A stretch of DNA of 64,000 bases from Peromyscus leucopus (GCF_004664715.2 NC_051072.1:28633997-28697996); one strand, 5' to 3'; positions 10,081 through 21,093 are shown, counted from the first letter of the stretch. Notes: generated by a model not told the origin, from the letters alone. A program made the numbers and translations.

Positions 10081-11094
10081 TCGCAAGTTATAACCCGGTA
10101 ACACTGCAAGTACAAAAGTATACATACTAAGATAATTAAAATATACGCATGCAATACAAATGAAAACTTTAAAAGATTAAAACAGTACAAAGACAAATGA
10201 GCAATGAAGCAAAATAGGAAGTATTATGTTCTGACTCAGTGCTTCTTCCTGATGGAGGAAGGACCCACCTCTGTGTTTACCTTAGTTCTACCCATCAGTA
10301 CACTGCACCACCTGTTGTGATGGGTGTGGGGTTGTCTCCTAGCTTCAGGCTCCCTTAACACCCTTCTGCTGCTCTCTCCACAGTCTGTGATACTTGGAGT
10401 CTTCATGGCCGTCCAGGCACTGACTCACATTCCATATTCTTGAGTGCTCTGCTCATTCCGTACTCTATAGAGAGTGTTAGAAGTATTAGGTGTGGAAGAA
10501 CGATGATCTTGGCAGATTTCTCAGCTTTAGAGTCCTATACTTTGTCCAGCTCTTCTCTGCTGCTGCAATCAGGCACGCTGGATGGTGCCCCTGACAGTCT
10601 ATTCCCACCATCTGTTCGCTTGTTCTTCCCAGGCAATTGCAGGAAAGGAGTGTTGGAAATTCCCTCAATTCCATATCCTTTCTCTTTTCTGGTAAACACC
10701 TGCAGTTTCCTGTGTTCCCTTTTCCTCTCAAGGTCCGCTGAGTTCGCCTCTGATTTGTGTTTCTAGCCTTATGTCTCATCTCTCAACTGCTCCAGGGTCA
10801 CTGGATTCTTAGAGTTCTTCACCATTCTTCCATGAACTGCAGGATCTATCATAGTCAACAACTTTCAGAATAACAAATTGCACCGGTTGGACACTTCATG
10901 CAAAAAAAAAAAAAAAAATCCACTTAGTCTTCTTTCTTTCCTTCTGTTCTCTGTGGCTCTTTTTCTTCTTTTTCTATCCTGACTCTCTTCCTCCTGAAGG
11001 TCTCACACATGCTGCTTCTGATCCACCACCCTCCCAAGTCTACCTTCATCCAGAATGAAAAAGAATCCTTAAAAGCAAGCATTATTGCCTCTGT
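10081..11094. other. Unassigned; possible L1 5' end, open on both strands
   Basis: It lies just upstream (minus-strand sense) of the L1 endonuclease region, where ORF1 or a 5' UTR would be expected, but I recognise neither. Between 10440 and 10780 both strands are open for about 100 codons, with GC content higher than the flanks. An A15-16 run sits at about 10903-10918. Confidence 0.35.
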
Positions 11095-11283
11095 TTTACT
11101 TTACATTTATTTAGATGTATGTAGGTGTTTTGTCTGCCTGTATGTCTGTACATCACATGCATACATTTGGCCAGAAGAGGGCACTGAACTCCTTAGGATT
11201 GAAGTTAGAGTTAATTGTAAGCCACCATGGGGGCACTGGGAATCAAACTCTAGTGCTCTAGAAGAACAGCCAGTGCTGTTAAC
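11095..11283 (-). mobile_element. B2 SINE, antisense, first piece (split by an LTR)
   Basis: The + strand shows CCAGAAGAGGGCACTGAA near 11170, GTAAGCCACCATGGG near 11217, GGGAATCAAACTC near 11238 and GAAGAACAGCCAGTGCTGTTAAC up to the break (11261-11283). The head of the SINE resumes at 11738. Confidence 0.9.
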
Positions 11284-11731
11284 TGTACTTGGAATTTTTT
11301 TTTTGGGCTGCCAACCAGCTCCCAAATAAAGACATGGAGACTTATTGTTAATTATGAATGCTTGGCCTTAGCTTAGGTTTGTTTTGTGCTAGCTCTTTTT
11401 AACTTAAATTAACCCATTTCTATTAATCTATGTGATGCCCTAAGGCTTGTTTACCTCATTTACATACTGTCCACCCTGCTTTCCTGCTTCCTCCATGTCT
11501 GTCTGTCTGGCCCCCAGCTGGCTGCCTGGCTCCCCTTTTCTCTCTGCCCACCAGCCCCGCCTATCCCTGCTCTGCCTAGCTAATGGCCAGTCAGTTTTTT
11601 ATTAGACCAATCAGGTGCCTTAGGCAGGCAAAGTAAAACAGCAACACATCTTTACATAATTAAGCCAATTCAGCATAAACAAAAGCAACACACATATTTA
11701 CTTAGTTAAGCAAACATTCAATTACACAACA
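11284..11731 (-). mobile_element. Solo LTR (family A) nested in a B2
   Basis: A 448-bp block with TG (11284) and CA (11731) ends is flanked by a perfect 6-bp TSD, GTTAAC, at 11278-11283 and 11732-11737. It shares CCAAATAAA, AATTAACCCATTTCTAT and a CCAATCAGG-type segment with the other family A copies. No internal retroviral sequence is present, so it is a solo LTR formed by recombination. The TSD and the interrupted B2 together fix its boundaries. Confidence 0.9.
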
Positions 11732-11762
11732 GTTAACCACTGAGTCATCTCTCCAGTCACCT
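11732..11762 (-). mobile_element. B2 SINE, antisense, second piece
   Basis: GTTAACCACTGAGTCATCTC then TCCAG: this is the B2 head region that continues from 11283 once the LTR and one TSD copy are removed. Confidence 0.88.
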
Positions 11763-13089
11763 CTATTTTATTTTTAAAAGAAAACTGTGCTTCAGAATTA
11801 CTTAGCAACTCTGAGTCCTAGAAGTTACAGATCCAGTTTTAAGCTGGAGTCAATACCCAAACTCATGTGTCCCCATAAAATGCTGAGTATGTTTAGTATC
11901 AGTCCCTTGTAGGTCAACTGGGAAGGATGAAAGGTATTCCTTCTCAGAGTTTTGGTCCAATAATACATGGTTTACTTTGCTTTTTGTTTATTGCCTTCTT
12001 TGTCTTAATTTGGATTTCCTAAGTCTGACATCACTTAATTATTACACCGGTAAAGTAAAAGTAATTTTTGCAACCATAGAAGCCAGGACTGCTCTGCATT
12101 TTAACGTGTTCATGCTTTCTAAATGACACTCTTGCATAAATGGGACTCTTCCTAAACATCTTCGTTTTTTTCAAGTATTAGGGGGAAACCTATGAGAAAC
12201 ATTCCTAGATTAACTGGGATGCTTCTAAACTGAGATATATAACATATTCAATTCTACAGGATCTCTGTGAGCTAAGAAAGCCCAAAAATGGTGCCTTGCC
12301 CTGGGAAGAACAGAATTAAGAGGGTGAGTCCCCAGTCACCCTGAGATACATGAGTTAGGGGAAGCTGTTGAAGATCAAGGCTGACACCGAATAGAAAGTT
12401 GGGCTGTGCTTTGTTGTGTGGAGATCTTAGAAGCATAATTCTGAGCTGACCATTCACTCACTCACAGATCTTACACCAAGCCAATTATTACTCGAAGTTC
12501 AGTCTTGTACTTCAAAGGCCATACAAGAAGAAATGCAAGAAAAAGTTTCTTTCTAATGATTTTAGAGATTCACTAGTTGCTTTGTGATTAGTCACAACAT
12601 AGTGCTAAGGAATAGCCTTCTTTTGTAGGCTCAACCTATCTCCAAACATAGCTTATGGTAAGTATAGTCTAATCGATGCATATTTCAAAACTGGACTGCA
12701 CATGGAAAGTAAGTAAAGTTCAGGCAACTTGGGACAGTGAAGATACATGGGATAGAGGAAATGAAGAAAGATACATAAACCATCAAATTGCTGAGAATGT
12801 TTCTGAAGGCAAATGGACCAAGCAGAATATGGACAAATTTTCTTTAAAAAGGAACCAAAATTGGTATTGAAATGAACACAAACAAAAAACTTACTAGCAC
12901 TAAACAAGGGTCAGTTTTCAAGTGTTTGTGTGTATTTTTAGTTGTTGAGTTCTAGATTGGTCTATTTCAACTGTTCTTTCAGCTGATAAAAAAAGGCTAG
13001 AGAGAAAGAATAGGGAGACCTGAATTCATGAATTCATGGGACATACATCGTCTAAGTGATTTTTTTCTTTTCTTTCTTTCTTTTTTTGT
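11763..13089. other. No gene seen
   Basis: Single-copy-looking DNA with short chance frames only, and a T/TC-rich stretch just before the next B1. Confidence 0.45.
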
Positions 13090-13225
13090 GATTTTGTTTT
13101 GTTTTGTTTTTTGAGACAGAGTTTCTCTGTGTAGTTTTGGTGCCTATCCTGGATTTCACTCTGTAGACCAGGCTGGCCTCAAACTCACAGAGATCCACTT
13201 CCCAAGTGCTGGGATTAAATGTGTG
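13090..13225 (-). mobile_element. B1 SINE, antisense, first piece (split by an LTR)
   Basis: TTTTGAGACAGAGTTTCTCT, then CAGGCTGGCCTCAAACTCAC and GTGCTGGGATTAAATGTGTG, are the standard antisense B1. The last part of the B1 head is displaced to 13681. Confidence 0.9.
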
Positions 13226-13680
13226 TGTGGTGATATTTTAATGGTGCTGAAATGTGATTTTATTTGTATGTTAATAAATAAAGTTGCCTGGAGATTAGAG
13301 GTCATATAGCCATTAAGCAGAAGTCCAGTGATGGTAGCAAACGCCCTTAATCCAATCACATGGCAGGCAGAGTCTCTGTGTGGTCAAGAACCTAGCTAAA
13401 CTTGGTGACCTGAGTCTTTAATCCCAGTACCAACCATAGAGACCTGGAGGTCTGTATAGACAGGCAGTAATGAGGAAGTTTCGTGGTTGGGTTTAGAGCC
13501 AATGAGGAGGCAGAACAGAAAGACAATAAAAAGACAAGTAAGGCAGGAAGAAACTCTCTCCTCTGGGGAAGCAATAGTGTTGAGGTGATAAGATAAGGTA
13601 GTGTGACTCTCTGAGCTATTTACTTCTGTATTTGGCTCTGTGTTTCTTATTTACTAAGACTGTTTAGAATTTTGTCTACA
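13226..13680 (+). mobile_element. Solo LTR (family B) nested in a B1
   Basis: A block of about 455 bp starts TGTGGTGATATTTTAATGG or two bases later and ends GTCTACA. The flanks TGTGTG and GGTGTG (13681-13686) form a 6-bp TSD with one mismatch. It contains TTAATAAATAAAGTTGCC near 13269. It resembles an LTR type I associate with cricetids and is different from family A. No internal region is present. Confidence 0.75.
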
Positions 13681-13705
13681 GGTGTGTTGCACCATTGCAT
13701 GTCAA
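13681..13705 (-). mobile_element. B1 SINE, antisense, second piece
   Basis: GGTGTGTTGCACCATTGC is the end of the antisense B1 head (usual form GTGTGCCACCA), separated from 13225 by the LTR. Confidence 0.7.
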
Positions 13706-13797
13706 AGCGATTTCTAAGAACTGAAAATGGAAATGTGGTGGTCCAAATCTCATGAAACTAGAGTACACATAATGAAAATCTCTTTAAACAGGTGGTA

Positions 13798-14000
13798 AAG
13801 GGGAGTGATGCTGTATGTTGAGCTGGTAGAATGCTTGCCTAGCTTGCATGAAAGTGCTAGGTTCAATCTCCACACCACATCAACCTGGTGTGGTGTTGTA
13901 GACCCTATAGAGTCAGCATTTGAGAGGCAGAGGCAGGGAGATTAGGAGTTCAAGAGCATACTCAGCTACGTCGTGAGTTCGAGCTTATTCTCGGATACAG
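13798..14000 (+). mobile_element. B4-type SINE (ID head fused to B1-like body)
   Basis: An ID-like head (AGAATGCTTGCCTAGC near 13829 and AGGTTCAATCTCCAC near 13859) is followed by a B1-like body (GAGGCAGAGGCAGGGAGATT near 13923). It runs directly into the purine tract at 14003, which probably grew from its A-rich tail. Confidence 0.75.
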
Positions 14001-14002
14001 AC

Positions 14003-14170
14003 AAAAAAAGAAGAAGGAAGAGAAGGAGAAGGAGGAAAGGAATAGAGGGAGGGGTAGGGGGATGAAGGAAATGAAAAGAAAGTAAAAGGAGCTGAAGAAA
14101 GAAAGAGGAGGAAGAAGAGGACGGATAGAAAGAGGAGGATGAGCAGGAAGAAGGATGGCTGGAAGATAAC
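14003..14170. repeat. Polypurine (GAAGGA-rich) tract
   Basis: About 165 bp of nearly pure A/G on the + strand with GAAGGA, GAGGAAG and GGGAGG motifs. The minus strand reads as Ser/Phe/Leu-rich low-complexity frames that should not be taken as proteins. Confidence 0.92.
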
Positions 14171-14959
14171 GGCTCATAGAAGAGAACATCAAGAACTGGG
14201 TTCCTGGTGATCCATCCTAAATGGATAACTTCCCTGTTACAGGTAACAGTGAAGGTTGATGTAAAGACACAAAGCTTTAAAACCACACAGGAAAACTTCA
14301 ATAATCCCTGGGTATCTACAGTGAGTTAAATGTTCCAAGGTATATTCATGTCTCTAATCCTCATTTTTGTTCTTACAAGAAGAGCAATGTGTATGACTCA
14401 TCGTTTACAGGTCAGGAAATGGGAACTCATGGAGGTCAAGTGGCTTGTATTGTGCCATAGCTAGCTAATGGTAGAACAGGGTGACAAATCTTTTAACCAT
14501 TCTGCAGTATTTTTCAGCCGTATCTCTCTGGCAAAACAAATATTAATCTGCAAGCTAAGTTTTGCAATCTGAGACAATGACTGAAAACATTTTACCTGCC
14601 CTATGTGGGTGGACTCCTCACTTGACCCTCCCTCATCTCAGTTGCATTCATACTGCCTAAGTCCTTCACAGCGATGTGAAAGAGATACCTCACATTTCTC
14701 CTAGTTCCTATTGATTCGTCTCTTGACTTAAGACTTCTCCTTCAGGGAAGGCTTTGTGAACTCCAACTGCCTTACATCCTTTACTATATTTGTATTTACT
14801 AGTCTAACAATTTTGTTTTATATTCATTCAGGTCATTAGTTCAGCTATGTCTCTTTCTCCTACTAACCTTAAAGTACCATGAAGGCAAGCCAGTGTTGAC
14901 CTTACTTCCTATATTTCTATCCTAGTCCAATAACTGACCTGGAGAAATTATCTATTTAA
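14171..14959. other. No gene seen
   Basis: Single-copy-looking sequence. GCATTCATACTGCC-type text near 14644 has no match I know. Confidence 0.45.
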
Positions 14960-15090
14960 ACAGTTAAGAGGTTCTGATTAAACAGGCTGAGGTTCTGATG
15001 TGGAAATCCTGGTCATTCTGAAGTAATTTGCTCATGCTGAAAATTAAATCTAGATCATATCCCCATGTTTGAGAATCACTTCATCTGTGT
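14960..15090 (+). mobile_element. Possible MER5-like hAT remnant
   Basis: AGAGGTTCTGATTAAACAGG near 14967 and GTTTGAGAATCACTT near 15067 resemble the body and the terminal inverted repeat of MER5-type elements. The copy is diverged and short, so this is a tentative call. Confidence 0.4.
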
Positions 15091-17160
15091 GTAAATCTGG
15101 ATCCCAATCACTAGCTATTTGGATTCAATTCCTATGAAGCAGAGCCTGGAAGTCTTTGTTTTAACATTAAGCTTCTTAACTGTGTCTAATACACTAATAC
15201 AGCATTTTGAAAACATTGCCAAGATCCAGATAATTCCAAAGAAAGTAAGCAAAAAAATACTATTCTACCCTTGGGTTATATCCAAATTAAAGATAATTGG
15301 TAGGAAGAATAAAGCATGCCTATAGAGTTTGGTGGGGCTGCAGAAGACAAGCAGTGAAGACCTGAAAGGGTTTAGAACAGCTCTAAAGTATGAGGCAGTG
15401 AAATTCTGAATTATAATGCTGTTCCTCTTTATTATCCCCTCAATTTAATTTGTCAGGGGAAAGCATGTGTCTATTTGCTTCTATATATCATGAAAACACC
15501 TTCATTCTATGTGAAATACAAAGAAACAAAGCATAGCAAAATTGATTTAAAAAAAGTGATTTTTTTTTCTGAGAGCAATTCCAGTTTGAATGTTTAGTGT
15601 CTTTATAGGGAAGATGACCTTAAAAAATCAATCAACTACTCTCAGTAAGTCTTGGGATTTTTTGTAGCCAAAATAGTAGAAGTAGAATATTTACCCTGAG
15701 ACAATAAACTGAGGGCAGCATTCAGTCTTAGTTGGCTTCTGGATGCTTCTGTGAAGGTTGCTGGGGTGCTTTATTCTTACCATCAATAATGATTTTTGGA
15801 AATTTCCTAATCTTGATATCTCTGCCAAGCTGGTCAACATCTCCACAACCAATTCTTCACAGAGGCTCTCTGACTTGTTACTTACACAAAAACTCCTCAT
15901 TAATGAACATTAATCATAGAGATTTGGGCCCTATAAAATAATCATCCCTCATGTTCTCTCTAACCAGCAACAAACCATCATTATATAATGAACTTTACAA
16001 AGGCTTTAGTTATTCTGGGACACAATTTTTTTTCTTCTGTAGATATCTAAGTATGTTAGCATGATATTGGCATTCTGTTGTCTAGAATGGAAGGACCATA
16101 ATTCTACTTAAGAAATTTATGGCTGAAAATCAGGAAGGATCATATCACTGGAGAAAGTAAGAAAAAGTAGAACTAGCAATTAAACTACAGATCAATCTCA
16201 TGTGTAAGATGTGGGATATCCATGAAGGATACAACAGAAATAAAATGGGCTGTTTGGAGGAGCGTGGTGGGAACTGTTCACAAAGATGTGGAGGGGTTGT
16301 GGAAAACCACAGGGAACTTCTCTGAAGGGTGTAAAGAAGGAGGCAAGATGGAGAGGGAGGATCAGTGTAACCAGAGCCTGAAGGTGCTGAAATCGTGGGA
16401 TATAGGTCACCCTTGAGAAGGTTGAAGGGAACACAGCCACTACCAACCTAAGAGGAAGGTAGGAGAATAATCATTGAGGATATTGCTCTTCTTGGTCCTG
16501 CCAGTGACTTTCTCCCTGTATCTTGAGATTTCTGTAGGGAAATAAACCTTATGTCGTGATTAAAAATCAGCAAATTTTTATTTATGTCATCTTACAGGAT
16601 GTTCTCTTGATTGGGCACCCTCAAAATCCCAACTATTCCTAGGACTGTTGTCAATATACCATCGCTAGTTTCTGCATCTCTTTTGGTATGTAATTGTTAC
16701 AACCAGTATTCCCGCAGCCAGGCCTTTCCTGTTGTTGGTGAAGCAGCCAGGACAGGATGTAGAAACGCCTTGACAGAGCATGTGTGGCCTGATGAGAGAG
16801 AAACATCTTCGATGTCAAATGTTAACTCAAATGATAAAATTATGGCAGCTTTGCAAGTTATGGAGTTCATAAGAATCTGTTTAACCAGCATCTTCATGGG
16901 TATGTATGTATCTAGGTATCACCAATCAACATTGTAGGGTCATCAGTTTTTCTAGCTAGAGCCTGTTGGTGTGAAAATTCCACTTTGGTTGAACACTCAA
17001 GTAAGTATCATTGGAGTTAGGCAACCAAAACTACCAAGTGTCTGAAGATCAAATGTGTCAGAAAGACCATAGCTTATAAGACTTTATTAGTTACCAGTGA
17101 TTCTCTACTCTTCATAATTACACCTTTAATCCCTTATTTCAATGCATCTCAATTTCTCTT
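15091..17160. other. No gene seen
   Basis: AT-rich single-copy-looking sequence. Frames of 60-108 codons occur (for example 16611-16937, +) without coding signals such as a Kozak start, splice sites or recognisable residues. Confidence 0.5.
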
Positions 17161-17166
17161 TCAGAT

Positions 17167-17197
17167 TGTGTGTGTGCGTGCGTGCGTGCGTGCGTGC

Positions 17198-17243
<46 letters not shown>

Positions 17244-17256
17244 CTGTGTGTGTGTA
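17167..17256. repeat. (TGCG)n and (TG)n microsatellite
   Basis: Seven CGTG units (about 17175-17202) are followed by pure TG. Alternating purine-pyrimidine with CG steps gives high Z-DNA potential. The tract joins directly to a truncated B1. Confidence 0.95.
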
Positions 17257-17342
17257 GGCCAGGCTGGCCTCAAACTCACAGAGATCCACCTGTCTCTGCT
17301 TTCTGAGTGCTGGAATTAAAGGTGTGCGCCACCATTGCCCAT
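17257..17342 (-). mobile_element. B1 SINE fragment, antisense
   Basis: GGCCAGGCTGGCCTCAAACT, GAGATCCACCTGTCTCTGC and GGTGTGCGCCACCATTGCCC are present. The 3' half and tail of the B1 are missing and the TG repeat takes their place. Confidence 0.9.
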
Positions 17343-18820
17343 GTATTTTTACAAGACATATAGGAAATTTTGAAAATATTTATAAAAGAAATTTTGGTGT
17401 TACTTGGTCATCATTTGCATTTACTAGATCTTTAAGTTGAATTCTTCAAAGAAAGCTGTAATAATTTAAGCTCCCAATAACAACCCATGTTATTGTGGGG
17501 CCAATGCTATCCACTTAAAAATTTCTAGCAGCTCTGATGGGTAACAGTATTATTTCATATTTTTTGCTTTTAATTTGTATTTCTCTAATTACTAACGACA
17601 CCGAATGTCTTTTTTTTTAATTAGTGCAGTTTTGCCCTAGGTAAGATGACAGTTGCACATTTTGAGTTAATGACATACTACATCGGTAAAGCACACACTG
17701 AAATCAACCAGAACAGAAAAGGAGGGAGGTGATAGCTAATCCAATTTCAAGGTTTGAGAGGTTGTGCAATCTGGAAGGCAGCCACACACTTAGATCTCAT
17801 TAGATCTCATCACTGGGACTATCTAAGAAGCACAGACATTTTTCATTCAAAGGAAATCATCCTGCCCTCCTCCGTGGACAATCTCACCTCATCTATAGTA
17901 GCAATGTAAGCACATCAGTGCCTGGAGCATCCAAACTCTCCTGCCAGATGAACAAACCTGCCTGCTTCCTTGTCTTTTCTCCATCTATTCATAGTGAAGA
18001 CATGTTCTTGACCTATCAAAGGTCAGTTCCTCAGACCTCCACCTGTTCTCTGCTTTCCCTCCCATCTAATCAAATTGAGGACTTTCATAAGTTTCCCATC
18101 CCTCTATTTCATCACTTTCTTTTCTGAATTAATTCCCAGAGCCTAAAAATGCTCTGTTTTCTTTGGTTTTGAGAAGCAAAAATAATCAAATAGGAAGCTT
18201 TATTTTTTTTAAGCTACACAACTTCTGTAGCACGAATCTTAGGTCTTATGAATAAAAACAAACCTGGAGCCAGGTATTGGGGTAAATGCCTTACCTGGTC
18301 TTGATACCACCTGTATAACATTTACAGAACAGCATCTTTGGACACAGATGAACTCGTTTTCTCCCATTCCACAAGAAACAGTCTCATCCGGTCTTCTCTG
18401 TGCCCACTGTTTTTATTACAACAATGTCTTACATACAGAAAAGGCCAACACGTGCTTTCTCTCCTCCCTTGATGTCTCAGCTGTCATTAATATAGTTGGT
18501 TACTCCTTTCTTATGAAATCTTCCCCCCTCTGCTCTTTTCCCTTTCTTGTCATGCTCACCATCTTATTAGGAGCATATTAGACCTTTTCCTGGTCTCTAA
18601 ATACTAAAATTCTTTAAGGAATGAATTTAGGCCATTTTTACATTCACTATCTGAATTCTTCTCCCAAATATTCTCTAGTTTGAAATCTTTACATGCTAAC
18701 CATGCTAAAACTGTATTTCTAAACTTTCTTTTCCGCATATGAAAAACTTTTTTAAAATCTCCAATGACTTGCTGGCTCTTCTCATAGCCATTCTGTGGTC
18801 TGTTGGTCTTATATATGTAA
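17343..18820. other. No gene seen; old L1-like and LTR-like traces
   Basis: At 17510-17640 the text (GATGGGTAACAGTATTATTTC, then TTTGTATTTCTCTAATTAC) resembles the antisense 3' end of an ancient L1. At 18248-18290 a short segment (AATAAAAACAAACCTGG then TATTGGGGTAAATGC) resembles a rodent LTR fragment. Both are tentative. Confidence 0.4.
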
Positions 18821-18835
18821 ATGGCTCATTTTTTC

Positions 18836-19021
18836 TTTTTTAAAGATTTATTTATTTATTATGTATACAGTGTTCTGTCTGTGCATATCTCTGCAGGCCA
18901 GAAGAGGGCACCAGATCTCATTACAGATGGTTGTGAGCCACCATGTGGTTGCTGGGAACTGAACTCAGGACCTTTGGAAGAGCAAGCAGTGCTCTTAACC
19001 TCTGAGCCACATCTCCAGCCC
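18836..19021 (-). mobile_element. B2 SINE, antisense, with 15-bp TSD
   Basis: TTTAAAGATTTATTTATTTA starts the tail side, followed by GCCAGAAGAGGGCACCAGAT near 18898, GGTTGTGAGCCACCATGTGG near 18929, and CTTAACCTCTGAGCCAC near 18994. A perfect TSD, ATGGCTCATTTTTTC, flanks it at 18821-18835 and 19022-19036. Confidence 0.95.
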
Positions 19022-19036
19022 ATGGCTCATTTTTTC

Positions 19037-19540
19037 AAGCAAACATCCATATCTGATAAGTCATGAGATCCTAGGAGGAATGACGTGCTGCTCCTGCATT
19101 GTTCCCACTGCATATTTCACTTGGAAGGATTGCAATAGACAATCAACTAGGCCGTTCATTTTATTTTTTGTCTTTCTACGCTCATTTATTTTCCATAGGG
19201 CGTTTAGTCTTTTAAAAACTCCCAAAGCTGTTTGCTTTATAGTTCCTTCACATGGAACATTCTTTAGCTATTCACATGATTACATCTTGCTCATGATTTA
19301 GCTTATGTCACCAACAAAGGGGAGGTTTCTGTACAGACACTTTCTAAGTAGCTTCCTCAGGCTATTCTCTAGCAGAGTGCCTCACTGGATGACTAATAGA
19401 AAATATCGTAAACTATAATGATTCTGTTTACATAGTGTTTAAATTGTATTTTTCTGTGCTAGTAGGCCATAGAAGAGATTCCACCCAATAAGTACATTTA
19501 GTAGAAGAATGCCAAACTCTGTTCTAAGACCCCTGGGAGA
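19037..19540. other. No gene seen
   Basis: Single-copy-looking DNA with chance frames only. Confidence 0.45.
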
Positions 19541-19808
19541 TGACAGGCCAAATAAATACCCAACACTGAGAGATATAGACCGTAAAACTTGCACCTACAC
19601 CCCTGCACACACTTGCAGCACTAAGTAGACTCCATTGGTTTAAAAAGCACAGCACATGAAGCTGGGAAGAAAAAGTTGTAGTGGGGATTGGGGAGAGGCT
19701 GGAGGGGAGGGGATGGTGGGATTGGGGAGAGGCTGGAGGGAAGGGGATGTTGGTGGATTTGATCAAATCATATTATATGCAGGTGTGGAATTCTCAAACC
19801 ATAAAAAA
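19541..19808 (+). mobile_element. LINE-1 3' end, sense, with an internal 34-bp duplication
   Basis: GCACATGAAGCTGGGAAG near 19651, a G-rich polypurine stretch, TGGATTTGATCAAATCATAT near 19753, and GGAATTCTCAAACCATAAAA near 19786 follow the order of an L1 3' UTR terminus. Inside it a 32-bp G-rich unit is repeated (19684-19715 and 19718-19749) with one mismatch. Confidence 0.7.
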
Positions 19809-20511
19809 TTGGTATCCCCAGAAACATAACACCACAGACAAAGGGTGAGAGTGGGATCTTAGGGATGGAGGCTGGTCACAACATAGGCTGAAGACAGAAG
19901 AAAAGGTGAGTGAGTTTAATGGCAAATGAAGAAGAAGAAGTAAGTAGAAACAGAAGGAAAACAAAATCTTTCCTAGATCCAAGGTGTGACTTCGTTAATA
20001 AAAACAATCATTAAATAAAGGACAGAAACACATACAAATAAATATATTGTCTAAATAACACCCCTCAACATCATTCAAATATTAATAAGAACTACCTAAG
20101 AGATGAAGGAATTGACCAATCTGCAAATGGATAATGCAAACAACTAAGAGAAGGTTTATGATTCTGTGGTCTATAAGGAAGCAATGAGACTGTAAAACCA
20201 GAGATGTAAAATTTTAGTGATATTCTAAGTGTATATAAAATCCAAGCTACTATTAAAAATAAATTCAGAAAGCATAGGACTTCTCTAAAATAGAGTCTCA
20301 AATTCTATATGAAATGTTAATAAAATTGGGAAACTGGAAGAGTAAGAAGAGAATTCTTTCACAAGCATTTAAATTAAAATGATTTTATTTTTGGAGTTCG
20401 CAACTGCAAAACAAAAACAAAAACAAAACAGTGTTATCTTTCCAGTTCCTACCCATCTGCCCTCCCATTTGAATCTGTCTCCTTTCTGTCTCTCATTAGA
20501 AAACAACAACC
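19809..20511. other. No gene seen
   Basis: AT-rich, with an (AAAAC)n-like tract near 20408-20430. Confidence 0.45.
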
Positions 20512-20672
20512 AGTTGGTTGTGATAGTGCACTACTTCAATCCCAGAGCTTGAGAGGCAGAGGCAGGCAGATTATTGTGAGTTCCAGGCTAACCTGGTCTA
20601 CAGAGTGAGTTCCAGGTCAGTCAGGGCTGTTACATAGAGAAAACCTGTCTTGAAAAAAACCACAACAACAAC
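20512..20672 (+). mobile_element. B1 SINE
   Basis: GTGATAGTGCACTACTTCAA, GAGAGGCAGAGGCAGGCAGA, ACCTGGTCTACAGAGTGAGT and TACATAGAGAAAACCTGTCT are the B1 body in order, ending in a (CAA)-rich tail. Confidence 0.92.
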
Positions 20673-20689
20673 AACCAATCTTCCAAAGT

Positions 20690-20762
20690 ATAATAATATA
20701 ATATAATATAATATAATATAATAATTATAATATAATATAATAATTATAATATAATATAATAA
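20690..20762. repeat. (ATAAT)n microsatellite
   Basis: Pentamer repeats of ATAAT with occasional ATAATT interruptions, following a B1 tail. Confidence 0.95.
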
Positions 20763-20764
20763 CT

Positions 20765-20945
20765 TAAAACAAAAACTAACATCAGAATAGAGCAAAACAA
20801 ACAAATCAAAGAAAAGAGCCCAAGAAAAGGTACGAGAAACAGAGATGAAGAAACCAAATCATTCACAAACTCAGTAATAAAAACACTAAACTGGGAAACA
20901 TAATAATGGAGCAAAGGATGTGCTGGGTAAAAAGAGAGAAAATGT
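20765..20945 (+). mobile_element. LINE-1 3' UTR fragment, sense
   Basis: AAAGAGCCCAAGAAAAGG near 20813, AACAGAGATGAAGAAACC near 20839 and AAAAACACTAAACTGGGAAA near 20879 match a known L1 3' UTR stretch. It faces the antisense L1 3' UTR at 21110-21712 across a GAAA tract. Confidence 0.6.
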
Positions 20946-21000
20946 ATATATAATAAAATAAATAAAAATTAAAATAAGATTAAAAACAAACAAATAAACA

Positions 21001-21027
21001 AGAAAGAAAGAAAGAAAGAAAGAAAAA

Positions 21028-21087
<60 letters not shown>

Positions 21088-21093
21088 AGAAAG
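21001..21093. repeat. (GAAA)n microsatellite
   Basis: About 22 AGAA units with one A-rich interruption near 21023. Confidence 0.97.

Noticed and set aside
13962..14301. Ser/Phe/Leu-rich minus-strand frames
   Set aside because: They are translations of the polypurine tract.
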